A stretch of DNA of 64,000 bases from NCBI RefSeq assembly GCF_014541205.1, contig NZ_CP061280.1, positions 558,001 to 622,000 on the forward strand, in the 5' to 3' direction. Below, in pieces: positions 21,740 through 31,195 of this stretch. Made by a program: the position numbers and the translations under genes. The notes beneath the pieces were generated by a model, which was not told where the DNA came from, searched no databases, and saw nothing but the letters and a program-made list of their open reading frames with translations. How positions within the stretch are numbered: the stretch's first letter is position 1; each line of letters starts with the position of its first letter. Source of the DNA: Mannheimia bovis. GTDB lineage: Bacteria; Pseudomonadota; Gammaproteobacteria; Enterobacterales; Pasteurellaceae.

Positions 21740-22189
21740 ATGGTTAAGCAAACTAAGTTAGGGCAGTTGGCATTTTTATCGCTTGCGTTTTTTTCGGTTT
21801 CAACATTGGCTGCTCATCACGAAATCAGAATGCTCGATAACAATGCAGAAGGCGGTATGGTATTTGAACCGGGTTATTTGAAAGCAGAAGTGGGCGATAC
21901 AATAACTTTTATCCCAACCGATAAAGGGCATTGGGTGGAAAGCCGTGCGATTCCGGAAGGGGCGGAAAAATTTCTCTCTAAAGAAGATGAAAAATTTACT
22001 CTTACGCTTACCCACGAGGGTGTCTATGTTTACTATTGCCCGCCACACCGCACAATGAATATGAGCGGAATTATCCAAGTAGGTAAGCCTGTAAACCGTG
22101 AAGCGGCACAAAAAGAAGTCGAAAAAATCGAAAAACGCACCAAAGAAAATTCAGGGCGTTTGTTTGATTACTTCGATCAAATACAGTAA
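21740..22189 (+). CDS. Pseudoazurin, periplasmic blue copper protein
   Basis: One-electron carrier of the cupredoxin fold. 149 residues with a signal peptide ending LAA (about 25). The four type 1 copper ligands are visible: His64 (in KGHWVES) and Cys100, His103 and Met108 in YYCPPHRTMNM, with the spacing of pseudoazurin. A Lys/Glu-rich C-terminal extension follows. It is convergent with the TorD-TorZ operon, sharing a two-way terminator. Possible partners are periplasmic reductases or peroxidases; nothing in the sequence fixes one. Confidence 0.9.
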   Translation: MVKQTKLGQLAFLSLAFFSVSTLAAHHEIRMLDNNAEGGMVFEPGYLKAEVGDTITFIPTDKGHWVESRAIPEGAEKFLSKEDEKFTLTLTHEGVYVYYCPPHRTMNMSGIIQVGKPVNREAAQKEVEKIEKRTKENSGRLFDYFDQIQ

Positions 22190-22228
22190 CAAAATTCCCT
22201 CAGAGATAAGCTTTGAGGGAATTTTGTT
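22188..22228. terminator. Two-way terminator between pseudoazurin gene and torD
   Basis: AACAAAATTCCCTCA (22188-22202) pairs perfectly with TGAGGGAATTTTGTT (22214-22228). A-rich on one side and T-rich on the other, so it can serve both convergent genes; it overlaps both stop codons. Confidence 0.8.
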
Positions 22229-22802
22229 ATCTTAAAACCGCTAACAAAAAACGAACCAAAATCGGGTAAAACCTTGTTGTGATGTTCGTCTTTTCCGTTT
22301 TTTCTGCCAGCTGCGGTAGCCAAGTCAGCAGTTGATTTTTGATGAAATCACTCGCTTCTTGGTGCTTGTTTTGCTCAATAAGTTGGATCAAAACTTCCAA
22401 ATACACCACAAGATGATCGCTAGGTTCGTTGATTTCTCGGTTGAGTTGGAGTTTGAAGCGATCTAAATAGTGATCCATTTTCGCTAAATTTTCGGAGAGA
22501 GTAGGATCAGTTAAATAAGCAGAAGCATAGGGTAGAGCTGAGGATCTACCTTCAAGCAAAAAGCATTGGGCGAAATCAGCAGCTAATTCTAAACGTGGAT
22601 TTTCAAATAAGCCGAGCTTTTGAATTTCCTCCGCTAAGGCTTTACTGTGAGAGGCAAATCCCAGTTCAGCCAAAAATGCAAAAAATTGTTGAAATTCGAC
22701 CGCTTGTAAGGCGTGCAATTGCTCGTGTGAGAGCTCTCGGGCAAGCAGATTACGCAGCCATTGTAGCAGTAGCAATTTTTCTTCTTTTGCTAATGGCATC
22801 AT
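22227..22802 (-). CDS. torD: TorD-family molybdoenzyme chaperone
   Basis: Cytoplasmic chaperone that binds the Tat signal peptide and apo form of the molybdoenzyme until its cofactor is inserted. 191 helical residues, with family marks [16 protein letters not shown] and the conserved [13 protein letters not shown]. Its start overlaps the end of torZ by four bases, showing coupled translation with its client. Distinction between TorD and related DmsD is by neighbourhood. Confidence 0.85.
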   Translation of the reverse strand: MMPLAKEEKLLLLQWLRNLLARELSHEQLHALQAVEFQQFFAFLAELGFASHSKALAEEIQKLGLFENPRLELAADFAQCFLLEGRSSALPYASAYLTDPTLSENLAKMDHYLDRFKLQLNREINEPSDHLVVYLEVLIQLIEQNKHQEASDFIKNQLLTWLPQLAEKTEKTNITTRFYPILVRFLLAVLR

Positions 22803-25279
22803 AAACGCTCGACCTCAATTGCTCCGCTAAAACTGTTCGGTGCTGGGGCTTCGCCTTGCCATTTTTCTACATTCACTAGGCAGGTGCTTACACAAGTTGC
22901 TTGAGAGAGTTTAGATGAGCCAATATCCAGCGTGAGTGTGTTTGGGCTGCCGTAGGTGTCTAATGCACCGATGGTTTCATCAACAGGGGAATACCAAGCC
23001 CCTTCTTGTAATCGAACCACGCCGGTGGGGAAGTTGTCTGACAGTACCGCTCCCACCAAAACTTGTCCTCGCTCATTAAAAACCCGCACTAAATCACCGT
23101 CTTTAATGCCTAATTTTTCTGCATCTTGCGGATTCATATAAAATGGTTCTCTGCCCTGTACGCTGTAAGTTTCACGTAAACTTTTTGATTCACAAAGCTG
23201 TGAATGCAAACGTTTGTCGGGGTGGCACGATTGTAACCAGAAAGGATATTGATCCGATTTCGGTCCGCCGTGTGAGCGTTCTGCTTTTTCGAACCACATT
23301 GGGTGTCCTTTGCAGTCATCATAGCCATATTTGGCAATTTTGGTACTGTAAATTTCGATAAAGCCCGATGGAGTTCCTAATGCGTGCAGTTCAGGATCTT
23401 CTCGGAAATCTTGATGCCGAACCCAAGCTTTACCTTCAGGGAATAGCACAAAGCCCGCTTGCCAAAATTCATCAAAGGTTTTTGGCATTTCAAATTTGCC
23501 TCGATTAGCTCGGCGACATTCGGTATATAAGCGGTTTAGCCAGCCTTTTTCATCAAGGTTTTGGCAATATTCCTCCGCTTTTCCTTCGCCATAACGGCTG
23601 CATAAATCTTTGAAAATCTCAAAATCAGAGCGAGATTCATACATTGGCTCAACCAGTTTTTGCATCGCAATAATACCTCTATTGCTGTATGAGCCGTAGG
23701 TATCAATGTCGTTTCGCTCAAATGGCGTACAAGCAGGCAACACAATATCGGCAAAGCGGCAAGTTGCCGTCCAACTGTAGTTGATAGTAACCACCGTTTC
23801 GAGTTGTTGGAATGCCTTTTTCATTTTGTTGAGATCAGATTGTCTGCTCCATTGGTTGCAACCTGTGAAAATTGCCATTTTATAAGGGGCGTAAACAATT
23901 TTTTTGCCATTGTAATCAATGGTTTCACCTGCGTGTAGTAAAGAGTCTGTGGCACGGGCAACAGGAATAACCTCACTGTAACCGTTATAGTTTTTATTGC
24001 CGTATTTTGGTTTTTGATCTTCATCTAGGTTAGACGGGAAAGAACCGGGCGTTGCTGCACCGGAGCTGGAAACACCAATCGAGCTATAGTGATGAGCATA
24101 ACTAATTCCACCGCCCGGCAAGCCGATTTGTCCTAACATTGCTGCCAGTACTGCTCCCATCCAATAAGGCTGCTCGCCGTGTTGTTGGCGTTGAATTGCC
24201 CAGCCGAAAATCAGTTGTGTACGTTTTCCTGCCAGCATACGGGCAAATTCACGGATTTTATCCGCAGAAATGCCGCAAATTGGAGCAGCCCATTCAGGTG
24301 TTTTTTCGATTTTATCTTCCGTTTCGCCCAACAAATAAGGCACAAATTTTTCAAAGCCTAAAGTGTAGACATCAAGAAAGGCTTTATCGTATAAATTTTC
24401 TTTATATAAAGTGTGAGCAATTGCCAGCATAAACGGCATATCTGCCTGTGGATTAACATAAAGTTGCTCGCAACCTAAGAAATTTTGAGTTTTGCTTTTA
24501 ACCGGATCAATAGAAATCACATTGATTTTTTTCTCCGCCACTTTTTGTTTGAGTTGCTCTAAATATCCATAGGCTTCGTGGGTTTCGCAGTTCCAACCCA
24601 CTTGTAAATTTTTCACTGGGTCGCTTGCCCAGAAAATCAGATTTTCCGTCTCTTTTAAGATAATCTCCCAAGATGTCCCTTGCGAGTAAACCTCTGTACT
24701 GCCTAGTACATAAGGCAGAATGGTTTGCCCTGCACCGGTGGAGTAATCACCTACCGCACTAACACTTGAACCGTGCATTGCAATGGCTCTAATCATATGA
24801 TTTCCGCAACTGTGGAACTGCCCGGAAGAACGCCAACCCACATTCGCCGTATGCAACGCCCAAGGTCCATAATCTTTTTGAATACGTTCCAGCTCTTCAT
24901 AGAATAAATCTAATGCTTCTTTCCAGCTCACACGCACAAAGCGATTATCGCCACGCTGTGTACGATTGCTGTTTTGGCGGTTTTTAAGCCAATCCACACG
25001 TACCATTGGATAACGCACACGAGCTTCGCTATAAAGTAGATCTGTAATGCCGTTAATCATTTCAGATGGGTGTTTATCATACTCAAAAGGCTTGATTTCA
25101 GTTAATCGTCCATTTTCCACTTTGGCACGCACCGCACCCCATTGGCAACCTGTGATTTTCCACTCACTTGTTGGCGTACTATTGGCTTTGGCTTCACGAG
25201 GAACAAGAAAATTCGGCATTGCAAATGCACTAGCCATAATCGACATATTTTTTAAAAACTGACGGCGAGAATGTAGCAT
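22799..25279 (-). CDS. torZ: Periplasmic molybdopterin S/N-oxide reductase (TorZ/MtsZ type)
   Basis: Bis-MGD enzyme of the DMSO/TMAO reductase family, reducing TMAO, biotin sulfoxide or methionine sulfoxide in the periplasm. 826 residues. Tat signal SRRQFLK with AKA cleavage near 32. The molybdenum-ligating serine is Ser180 in VGDYSTGAG. The conserved [14 protein letters not shown] and the C-terminal [11 protein letters not shown] are also seen. There is no N-terminal FeS cluster, as expected for this class. Haemophilus HI0643, described as methionine sulfoxide reductase MtsZ, is the closest match I recall, but the substrate is not proved here. Gene order on the minus strand is cytochrome, torZ, torD, under a predicted FNR site. 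Confidence 0.9.
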   Translation of the reverse strand: MLHSRRQFLKNMSIMASAFAMPNFLVPREAKANSTPTSEWKITGCQWGAVRAKVENGRLTEIKPFEYDKHPSEMINGITDLLYSEARVRYPMVRVDWLKNRQNSNRTQRGDNRFVRVSWKEALDLFYEELERIQKDYGPWALHTANVGWRSSGQFHSCGNHMIRAIAMHGSSVSAVGDYSTGAGQTILPYVLGSTEVYSQGTSWEIILKETENLIFWASDPVKNLQVGWNCETHEAYGYLEQLKQKVAEKKINVISIDPVKSKTQNFLGCEQLYVNPQADMPFMLAIAHTLYKENLYDKAFLDVYTLGFEKFVPYLLGETEDKIEKTPEWAAPICGISADKIREFARMLAGKRTQLIFGWAIQRQQHGEQPYWMGAVLAAMLGQIGLPGGGISYAHHYSSIGVSSSGAATPGSFPSNLDEDQKPKYGNKNYNGYSEVIPVARATDSLLHAGETIDYNGKKIVYAPYKMAIFTGCNQWSRQSDLNKMKKAFQQLETVVTINYSWTATCRFADIVLPACTPFERNDIDTYGSYSNRGIIAMQKLVEPMYESRSDFEIFKDLCSRYGEGKAEEYCQNLDEKGWLNRLYTECRRANRGKFEMPKTFDEFWQAGFVLFPEGKAWVRHQDFREDPELHALGTPSGFIEIYSTKIAKYGYDDCKGHPMWFEKAERSHGGPKSDQYPFWLQSCHPDKRLHSQLCESKSLRETYSVQGREPFYMNPQDAEKLGIKDGDLVRVFNERGQVLVGAVLSDNFPTGVVRLQEGAWYSPVDETIGALDTYGSPNTLTLDIGSSKLSQATCVSTCLVNVEKWQGEAPAPNSFSGAIEVERL

Positions 25280-25291
25280 AATCTTTCCTCT

Positions 25292-25909
25292 CTATTTTGT
25301 GGAATTGGCATCAGAAGCATTCATTTGAAGATAGCGAAGCACTTGTTTCTGTGTGGCTTCATCCATATCAGTAAAGCCAACCATACCGTTAAATACAGCA
25401 ATCCATTCGTTTGCATCGTGCATTTTGGTATCACGCTGTTTGTGGCAAACACTACACTCCGTTTTATAAGTATTTTGTGCGTTTGCCCAGAAATCAGTTA
25501 AATCTTGGGTAAATTCTGAATTTTCCACCCATACTTTCATTTTTACCCTCTGCCAGATTAAGCCTGTGTTCGGATCTTCTTTATCTGCCAAAATATCTAA
25601 TGGTGGGTTATTGCTGATAAAAGATTTTTCAAAGACAGCATCGGTAATATTTTTAGCAAAATCGTGATACCAAATTCGCCCGAAGCCTTTAGTTTTTCGC
25701 CATAAATTTAGCTCAATTTCGGAGGCTTTTGCCGTTGTTTGCACTAGCTTAATTTCAGCTCCTGCTTCTAACTGACCGATTTTTTGCGTTAAATTTTTAT
25801 CGGCAAATAAGGGGATAATTTCAGTGGTGTAACTTGTTGGGCTGGCAAAAGAGAGTATTGGCGTGAGTAACCCCAATAGGTAGAGAACGATTTTCGATAA
25901 TGATTTCAT
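25292..25909 (-). CDS. Short TorY/TorC-like monohaem cytochrome c, no tetrahaem domain
   Basis: Exported protein (signal peptide ending SFA, about 20) of about 205 residues with one haem site, CSVCH, near residue 156. It resembles only the C-terminal third of TorC/TorY: an SH3-like stretch (PLFADKNLTQKIGQLEAG...LWRKTKGFGRIWY), then DTGLxW-like NTGLIWQRVKMKVWVEN, then the monohaem module with EWIAVFNGM. The N-terminal NapC/NirT tetrahaem quinol dehydrogenase domain is absent. It should pass electrons to TorZ but needs another donor. Frame is open from GTG 25921; ATG 25909 gives the better signal peptide and spacing. 25912 is possible. Confidence 0.82.
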   Translation of the reverse strand: MKSLSKIVLYLLGLLTPILSFASPTSYTTEIIPLFADKNLTQKIGQLEAGAEIKLVQTTAKASEIELNLWRKTKGFGRIWYHDFAKNITDAVFEKSFISNNPPLDILADKEDPNTGLIWQRVKMKVWVENSEFTQDLTDFWANAQNTYKTECSVCHKQRDTKMHDANEWIAVFNGMVGFTDMDEATQKQVLRYLQMNASDANSTK

Positions 25910-25950
25910 CATAAACCCCACACTTAAATCAGACGAGAAAACTAGGTTAT

Positions 25951-25991
25951 ATCTTACACAAATTGAGCAAAAAAGTGTTGATTTACATCAT
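25951..25991 (-). promoter_or_regulatory. FNR box and -10 of the torZ operon
   Basis: TTGAT (25978-25982), four bases, ATCAT (25987-25991) matches the FNR consensus TTGAT-N4-ATCAA in nine of ten positions. On the minus strand TAAGAT (25956-25951) makes a plausible -10. This puts the box at about -41 from the start, the usual activating position. It implies induction of the reductase operon without oxygen. Confidence 0.75.
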
Positions 25992-26099
25992 AAAACCGCT
26001 TTTATAAAATTTTTGCAAAAAAATCCCAAAAAATGACCGCTTACAGGCTATAATAACCAGCATTTTTCTACCGTTTTTCAAATTAAAGAGTAAATAGTA

Positions 26100-27008
26100 A
26101 TGAGCGAAAAATTTAATGTAAAAACTTTCCAAGGAATGATTTTAGCCCTGCAAGATTACTGGGCAAGCAAAGGTTGTACTGTGGTTCAACCTTTCGATAT
26201 GGAAGTGGGGGCAGGTACTTCGCACCCGATGACCTGTTTGCGTGCCTTAGGTCCTGAGCCGATGGCGTTTGCCTATGTGCAGCCGTCCCGCCGCCCGACA
26301 GACGGTCGCTACGGCGAAAACCCTAACCGCCTGCAACACTACTACCAATTCCAAGTCGTGATCAAACCGTCGCCGGACAACATTCAAGAACTTTACCTTG
26401 AGAGCCTGAAAATGCTTGGCTTCGACCCAACCCAAAACGATATCCGTTTCGTGGAAGACAACTGGGAAAACCCAACACTGGGTGCGTGGGGTTTAGGCTG
26501 GGAAGTGTGGTTGAATGGGATGGAAGTTACCCAATTTACCTACTTCCAACAAGTCGGCGGCTTAGAATGTAAACCGGTTACGGGCGAAATTACCTATGGA
26601 TTAGAACGTTTGGCAATGTACATTCAAGGTGTGGATAGCGTGTATGATCTTGTTTGGTCTGACGGCGAACTGGGCAAAACCACCTACGGCGACGTATTCC
26701 ACCAAAACGAAGTGGAGCAATCCACCTACAACTTTGAATACGCCGATGTAGATTTCCTTTTCCAATGTTTCGAACAGTACGAAAAAGAAGCCCAATACTT
26801 GCTCGGTTTAGAAAAACCGTTACCACTGCCGGCTTACGAACGCATTTTAAAAGCAGCTCACAGCTTTAACTTGTTAGACGCACGCAAAGCGATTTCAGTG
26901 ACCGAACGCCAACGCTACATCTTACGCATCCGTGCCTTAACCAAAGGCGTGGCGGAAGCGTACTATGCCAGCCGCGAGGCGTTGGGGTTCCCGGGTTGTA
27001 AAAAATAA
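26100..27008 (+). CDS. glyQ: Glycine--tRNA ligase alpha subunit
   Basis: Catalytic subunit of the alpha2beta2 glycyl-tRNA synthetase. 302 residues, the standard length, with the class II elements [23 protein letters not shown]...[24 protein letters not shown] and [11 protein letters not shown] intact. Codon use is more G+C-rich than in neighbouring accessory genes, as expected for a highly expressed gene. A TATAAT lies at 26049-26054. Unlike in E. coli, glyS does not follow at once: a glutaredoxin-like gene and an AT-rich membrane protein lie between. Confidence 0.97.
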   Translation: MSEKFNVKTFQGMILALQDYWASKGCTVVQPFDMEVGAGTSHPMTCLRALGPEPMAFAYVQPSRRPTDGRYGENPNRLQHYYQFQVVIKPSPDNIQELYLESLKMLGFDPTQNDIRFVEDNWENPTLGAWGLGWEVWLNGMEVTQFTYFQQVGGLECKPVTGEITYGLERLAMYIQGVDSVYDLVWSDGELGKTTYGDVFHQNEVEQSTYNFEYADVDFLFQCFEQYEKEAQYLLGLEKPLPLPAYERILKAAHSFNLLDARKAISVTERQRYILRIRALTKGVAEAYYASREALGFPGCKK

Positions 27009-27023
27009 TTTGTGTGATAAATA

Positions 27024-27049
27024 TAGGGGCGAATTGCAATTCGCCCCTA
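27024..27049. repeat. TAGGGGC palindromic repeat, copy 1
   Basis: A perfect 26-base palindrome, TAGGGGCGAATTG and its complement, between glyQ and the glutaredoxin-like gene. A second copy at 47938-47963 differs by one base in each arm in a compensating way, and a related pair lies at 36688-36739. Confidence 0.75.
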
Positions 27050-27064
27050 CGATAGGGATTTGCG

Positions 27065-27325
27065 ATGAAACCAATTTTATACTTCGCCCACTGGTGCCCT
27101 GACACCGACCCCTTTGTAGCAGAATTAGAACGTTTGGGCGTGGAATTTGACGAATGCGACATCACCAAAGGCGGCTCAACCCTAAAACCGTTTTTACGCC
27201 TGCGTGACCGCCACCCCGCATTCGATAACGCCAAAGCCAACGGTTACATCGGTATTCCGGCGTTGCTGTTGGAAGGCGACAAAGTGGTGTTGGATTTAAC
27301 CGAGCTGGAAGGGATTTTGGGCTAA
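27065..27325 (+). CDS. Glutaredoxin-like protein with CPDT motif
   Basis: An 86-residue protein with a thioredoxin fold start (ILYFAHWCPDTDPFVAELERLG) in which the second active-site cysteine is replaced by Thr (CxxT), and the cis-Pro region GYIGIPALLL. It belongs to the small glutaredoxin-related proteins common in Pasteurellaceae. With one cysteine it would act, if at all, by a monothiol mechanism. Located between glyQ and glyS. Function not established. Confidence 0.75.
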   Translation: MKPILYFAHWCPDTDPFVAELERLGVEFDECDITKGGSTLKPFLRLRDRHPAFDNAKANGYIGIPALLLEGDKVVLDLTELEGILG

Positions 27326-27426
27326 CAAGCGGTGAAATTTAGCGGAAATTTTGCAAAATGCAGCCTTATTATATTCAATCAGTAGACGAAAATAGGGTAT
27401 TTTCTTCTGAAATATAGTCTGCCAAA

Positions 27427-27467
27427 TCTCCCCCTCCCCTCTTTATCAAAGAGGAACTAGGGGGATT
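27427..27467. repeat. Nested inverted repeat, CCCCCT...AGGGGG
   Basis: TCCCCCT (27429-27435) pairs with AGGGGGA (27459-27465), and inside it CCTCTTT (27438-27444) pairs with AAAGAGG (27448-27454). It lies in the 228-base gap upstream of the AT-rich membrane protein gene. It looks like a dispersed intergenic repeat, though only one copy is in this window. Confidence 0.5.
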
Positions 27468-27553
27468 GTCAGCAGTAAAAGTGGAGTGAGAAGTAAATTA
27501 GACTAAAGATAAAAAAGAAAAATGGTTATTTTCATTAGCAAAGGAATAAGAAT

Positions 27554-27979
27554 ATGACTACATTCAATAATAAAACAAATGGAAGTCACTCTCCAATTAT
27601 TAGTGGTAATATAATACAAGGTAATATAAATTTACAGAATACGGGAAAAAACTCAAAGAAATTTATTGATTGTTCCGATGAAGAACTTTTAGATTATGGA
27701 TTAGATATAGCAGAGCGTTTTAAACAAGAAAGAAGGCAAAAACGGCAAAATGTTATGAGAAGAATAATATCTCTTATCGCAATACCGTTTATTTTATTAA
27801 TTTTAGCGGTTATATATACGCTACTAAATAGCCAAGATAAGCATATCCTAGACATCGCAATTTTTATTTGTGGGGTTTTAAGTTTAATAATTACATATGC
27901 TTCATATATTGCTTTTACTAGTCCAAATGTGACTGAAAAAGATTATATCGCTACTCGTGATAGTATCATTAGAGAATAA
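27554..27979 (+). CDS. AT-rich two-helix membrane protein of unknown function
   Basis: A 141-residue protein inserted between the two subunits of glycyl-tRNA synthetase. Residues about 11-30 form a repetitive, beta-prone stretch (SPIISGNIIQGNINLQN). A charged helix follows (about 38-72, ending KQERRQKRQNVMRR), then two membrane segments (IISLIAIPFILLILAVIYTLL and ILDIAIFICGVLSLIITYA), and a charged tail. Base composition is far more A+T-rich than glyQ and glyS. No recognised domain. The N-terminal S-P-I-I-x-G-N-x type repeat resembles motifs seen in membrane proteins of bacterial conflict systems, but this is only a resemblance. Confidence 0.75.
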   Translation: MTTFNNKTNGSHSPIISGNIIQGNINLQNTGKNSKKFIDCSDEELLDYGLDIAERFKQERRQKRQNVMRRIISLIAIPFILLILAVIYTLLNSQDKHILDIAIFICGVLSLIITYASYIAFTSPNVTEKDYIATRDSIIRE

Positions 27980-28046
27980 AATTTCAGACAGAATAAGGAT
28001 TATTCGGATAAAATTTATAGAGTATTTAAATAGTTAAGAGAACAAA

Positions 28047-30113
28047 ATGACAACACAAAACTTCCTTGCCGAGATCGGCACAGAAGAGCTGCCACCGAAG
28101 GCACTCAAAAAATTAGCGACCGCATTTGCGGAGAATGTTGAACAAGAGCTGAACCAAGCCGGGCTTGCTTTCGAGAAAGTCGAATGGTTTGCAGCCCCTC
28201 GCCGTCTTGCGGTGAAAGTGCTGGGTTTGGCGGACGCTCAACCGAGCAAAGAAATCGAGAAGCGTGGCCCGGCGGTGTCAGCAGCGTTTGATACCGAAGG
28301 AAAACCGACTAAGGCGGCAGAAGGCTGGGCGAAAGGCTGTGGAATCACTGTTGAACAAGCCGAGCGTATTGCAACCGACAAAGGCGAATGGCTGGTGCAT
28401 CGTGCGGTGATTGAAGGTCAGCCGACCAAAAATCTGCTAGTTGATATTATCGCTAAATCACTGGCGAACCTGCCAATTCCTAAAACAATGCGTTGGGGCG
28501 ATAAGAGCGAGCAGTTCGTGCGTCCTGTGCATACTGTTACCCTTTTATTCGGTGCGGAACTGATTGAGGGCGAAATTTTAGGTGTGGCGAGCGGTCGTAC
28601 CATTCGTGGTCACCGTTTCTTAGGTGAGCGTGAATTTACCATTGAGAACGCTGATCAATACCCACAACTGCTGAAAGATCGTGGTTCTGTGGTGGCGGAT
28701 TTCAATGAGCGTAAAGCGTTGATCCTTGCAAAATCCCAAGAAAAAGCGACCGCTTTGGGCGGCGTGGCGGATATTGAAGAAGACTTGCTTGATGAAGTCA
28801 CCTCACTTGTTGAGTATCCAAACGTACTTACCGCCAAATTTGAAGAGCGTTTCTTAGCTGTGCCTGCGGAAGCCTTGGTTTATACGATGAAAGGCGACCA
28901 AAAATACTTCCCGATCTATTCAAAAGACGGCAAATTGCTACCGCACTTTATTTTTGTGTCGAACATCAATCCGGACGATCCAAGCAAAATCATCGAGGGT
29001 AACGAAAAAGTGGTTCGCCCACGTTTGACCGATGCGGAATTCTTCTTCAAAACCGATTTAAAACAGAAGTTGGAAGACCAACTGCCACGCCTTGAAACCG
29101 TGTTGTTCCAACAACAGCTCGGCACATTGCGTGATAAAACCGCTCGCATTGAAGCATTAGCAGGCGAAATTGCGGCACAAATCGGTGCGGATCAAACCAA
29201 AGCGAAACGTGCCGGCTTGCTGTCAAAATGCGATTTGATGACCAATATGGTGTTTGAATTTACCGACACCCAAGGCGTAATGGGTATGCACTACGCCCGT
29301 CACGACGGCGAAGATGAAGAAGTGGCAGTGGCATTGAACGAGCAATATATGCCACGTTTTGCGGGCGATAACTTGCCGAACAGCCTAGTGGCTTGCTCGG
29401 TGGCGTTGGCTGATAAATTCGACACGCTCACGGGGATTTTCGGTATCGGACAAGCACCAAAAGGCAGCGCCGACCCGTTCGCCCTACGCCGTGCGGCATT
29501 AGGTTCGTTACGGATTATCGTAGAGAAAAATTTACCGCTTGATTTAACCGAAATCGTGGCAAAATCTGCTGTTCTGTTCGGCGATAAGCTGACCAACAAA
29601 AACGTGGTCGATGACGTGGTTGATTTTATGCTCGGCCGTTTCCGTGCGTGGTATGAGAGCGAAGGCATTGCGGTGGACGTAATCCAATCTGTGCTTGCTC
29701 GCCGTCCAACCAAACCGGCAGACTTCGATGCCCGTGTGCGTGCGGTGTCGCACTTCCGTGAATTAGACAGTGCCGAAGCTCTCGCCGCAGCAAACAAACG
29801 TGTGAGCAACATTTTAGCGAAAGCGGATATTGCAATTGGCGAAATCGATTTGACCGCTTGCGTTGAGCCGGCAGAAAAAGCGTTGGCGGAAAGCGTGTTA
29901 GCGTTAAGAACCGAAGTTCAACCGCTGATTGCTAACGGCGACTACACGGCGGTGCTTGATAAACTGGCGAACTTACGTCAGCCTGTGGATGCATTCTTTG
30001 ATGGCGTAATGGTGAATGCCGAAGATCAAAAACTGCGCCAAAACCGCTTAGCGATTTTAAGCACACTACAAGGCTTGTTCCTGCAAGTGGCGGATATTTC
30101 GCTATTACAATAA
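28047..30113 (+). CDS. glyS: Glycine--tRNA ligase beta subunit
   Basis: tRNA-binding subunit of glycyl-tRNA synthetase. 688 residues, full length (E. coli 689), beginning [16 protein letters not shown] and ending in the helical anticodon-binding domain with [18 protein letters not shown]. Intact despite the two genes that separate it from glyQ. It ends at a perfect uptake-sequence palindrome that can terminate transcription. Confidence 0.97.
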   Translation: MTTQNFLAEIGTEELPPKALKKLATAFAENVEQELNQAGLAFEKVEWFAAPRRLAVKVLGLADAQPSKEIEKRGPAVSAAFDTEGKPTKAAEGWAKGCGITVEQAERIATDKGEWLVHRAVIEGQPTKNLLVDIIAKSLANLPIPKTMRWGDKSEQFVRPVHTVTLLFGAELIEGEILGVASGRTIRGHRFLGEREFTIENADQYPQLLKDRGSVVADFNERKALILAKSQEKATALGGVADIEEDLLDEVTSLVEYPNVLTAKFEERFLAVPAEALVYTMKGDQKYFPIYSKDGKLLPHFIFVSNINPDDPSKIIEGNEKVVRPRLTDAEFFFKTDLKQKLEDQLPRLETVLFQQQLGTLRDKTARIEALAGEIAAQIGADQTKAKRAGLLSKCDLMTNMVFEFTDTQGVMGMHYARHDGEDEEVAVALNEQYMPRFAGDNLPNSLVACSVALADKFDTLTGIFGIGQAPKGSADPFALRRAALGSLRIIVEKNLPLDLTEIVAKSAVLFGDKLTNKNVVDDVVDFMLGRFRAWYESEGIAVDVIQSVLARRPTKPADFDARVRAVSHFRELDSAEALAAANKRVSNILAKADIAIGEIDLTACVEPAEKALAESVLALRTEVQPLIANGDYTAVLDKLANLRQPVDAFFDGVMVNAEDQKLRQNRLAILSTLQGLFLQVADISLLQ

Positions 30114-30130
30114 TTTGTAAAATTTTCCTG

Positions 30131-30160
30131 AAAATAGACCGCTTGCAAGCGGTCTATTTT
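30131..30160. terminator. Perfect 30-base uptake-sequence palindrome after glyS
   Basis: AAAATAGACCGCTTG (30131-30145) is followed at once by its exact complement CAAGCGGTCTATTTT (30146-30160): two uptake sequences head to head with no spacer. It ends in TTTT and lies 17 bases after the glyS stop, so it probably terminates glyS. Confidence 0.75.
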
Positions 30161-30187
30161 GTATCAAAATTTGCAAAAGGAAAAAAG

Positions 30188-30625
30188 ATGAAAAAATTAC
30201 TGTTCTTGCTCACATTCTTTTTCTCTGCACAGGCCATTGCGTTCGACCCGATTGAAGACGGCTTTGCCCGTGCCGCAAAAGCCTTGCAGAAAAATAATTT
30301 AAAACAAGCCGCGGAAATTTGGTTCCCCCTTGCCGAACGTGGACACGCCGGTTCGCAAATTCATTTCTATTATGTGATTACCCAAGATCTGGAGTTTGCT
30401 AAATCTAACCCGAAAGTCATCCCTTTATTGAAAAAATCGGCTAAATATAATGAATGGGAACAGGTTTTGCTGTGGAAAATTTATACCGAACAGCAGGAAT
30501 TTGAAAAAGCAGACTACTGGCTGAAAAAACTGGCTAAAACCAAAGAAGAAGCGGAGCAACTTTTTCAGAAAGAGAAAGCTGATGCCAAAACAGTGTTGGA
30601 TGATTTTATGAAGCTGTATCGATAA
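30188..30625 (+). CDS. Exported helical-repeat (Sel1/TPR-like) protein
   Basis: A 145-residue protein with a signal peptide (KKLLFLLTFFFSAQAIA). The mature part is helical with Sel1/TPR-like spacing (ARAAKALQKNNLKQAAEIWFPLAERGHAGSQ, then EFEKADYWLKKLAKTKEEAEQLF). Such repeats usually bind other proteins. ATG 30188 has AAGGAAA upstream; an earlier in-frame start at 30143 lies inside the palindrome and is rejected. No specific function known. Confidence 0.75.
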   Translation: MKKLLFLLTFFFSAQAIAFDPIEDGFARAAKALQKNNLKQAAEIWFPLAERGHAGSQIHFYYVITQDLEFAKSNPKVIPLLKKSAKYNEWEQVLLWKIYTEQQEFEKADYWLKKLAKTKEEAEQLFQKEKADAKTVLDDFMKLYR

Positions 30626-30667
30626 AAATAGGGCTTACAAGCGGTCTTTTTTATAAGGAAATTTACG

Positions 30668-31126
30668 ATGAAACGTTATTTGATTTCGTTCGCTTTACTT
30701 GGGTTTAGTTCTTTCAGTTCGGCAAATGAGACGCTTATTACCTTATTTGAATGCACTACGAATAAACAGCAGCATTTGAGTTTGATTGCCTCAAAAGGTC
30801 CTATATTGAATTTTATGCGGCAGGGCGAGGTGGAATATCAGCAAGATGTTGATAAAGCCTATTTGCACCAATACGCCAATGGCACACAGCTTATGGTTCC
30901 ACATAACGGTAAATGGTATCTGTTTGAAGAGACCCAAGCAACCACTGGTTTTACCCACGTTGAGTTGGTGGTTCGTAATGCGAAAACCGGACAAGTGTTG
31001 GAATATCAAGAGTGTGAAAAAGATGTTACTTCTCTCATTTCTCAACTTTCAACGAATGATGTGAAGCCGATTCCTGATGATTTGGCGGAATGGTTATTTG
31101 AGGTGTCGAATAAATATGTTCCGTAA
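30668..31126 (+). CDS. Exported protein of unknown function
   Basis: A 152-residue protein with an N-terminal signal peptide (cleavage about SSA, residue 19). The mature part is mixed beta structure with two Cys (FECTTNKQQ and EYQECEKD) that could form a disulfide in the periplasm. Preceded by an uptake sequence and AAGGAAATTTACG. It lies 42 bases after the Sel1-like gene. I recognise no domain. Confidence 0.65.
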   Translation: MKRYLISFALLGFSSFSSANETLITLFECTTNKQQHLSLIASKGPILNFMRQGEVEYQQDVDKAYLHQYANGTQLMVPHNGKWYLFEETQATTGFTHVELVVRNAKTGQVLEYQECEKDVTSLISQLSTNDVKPIPDDLAEWLFEVSNKYVP

Positions 31127-31195
31127 TCAAAGCTAGTAAATTCTGCCTAGCTTGATTAAAATGCAGTAAGATTTTATAAAAATAAGGAAAACACA

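Noticed and set aside
29300..29812. 170-codon ORF antisense to glyS
   Set aside because: A shadow of the G+C-rich glyS codon pattern; low-complexity Ser/Ala/Arg product with no family resemblance.
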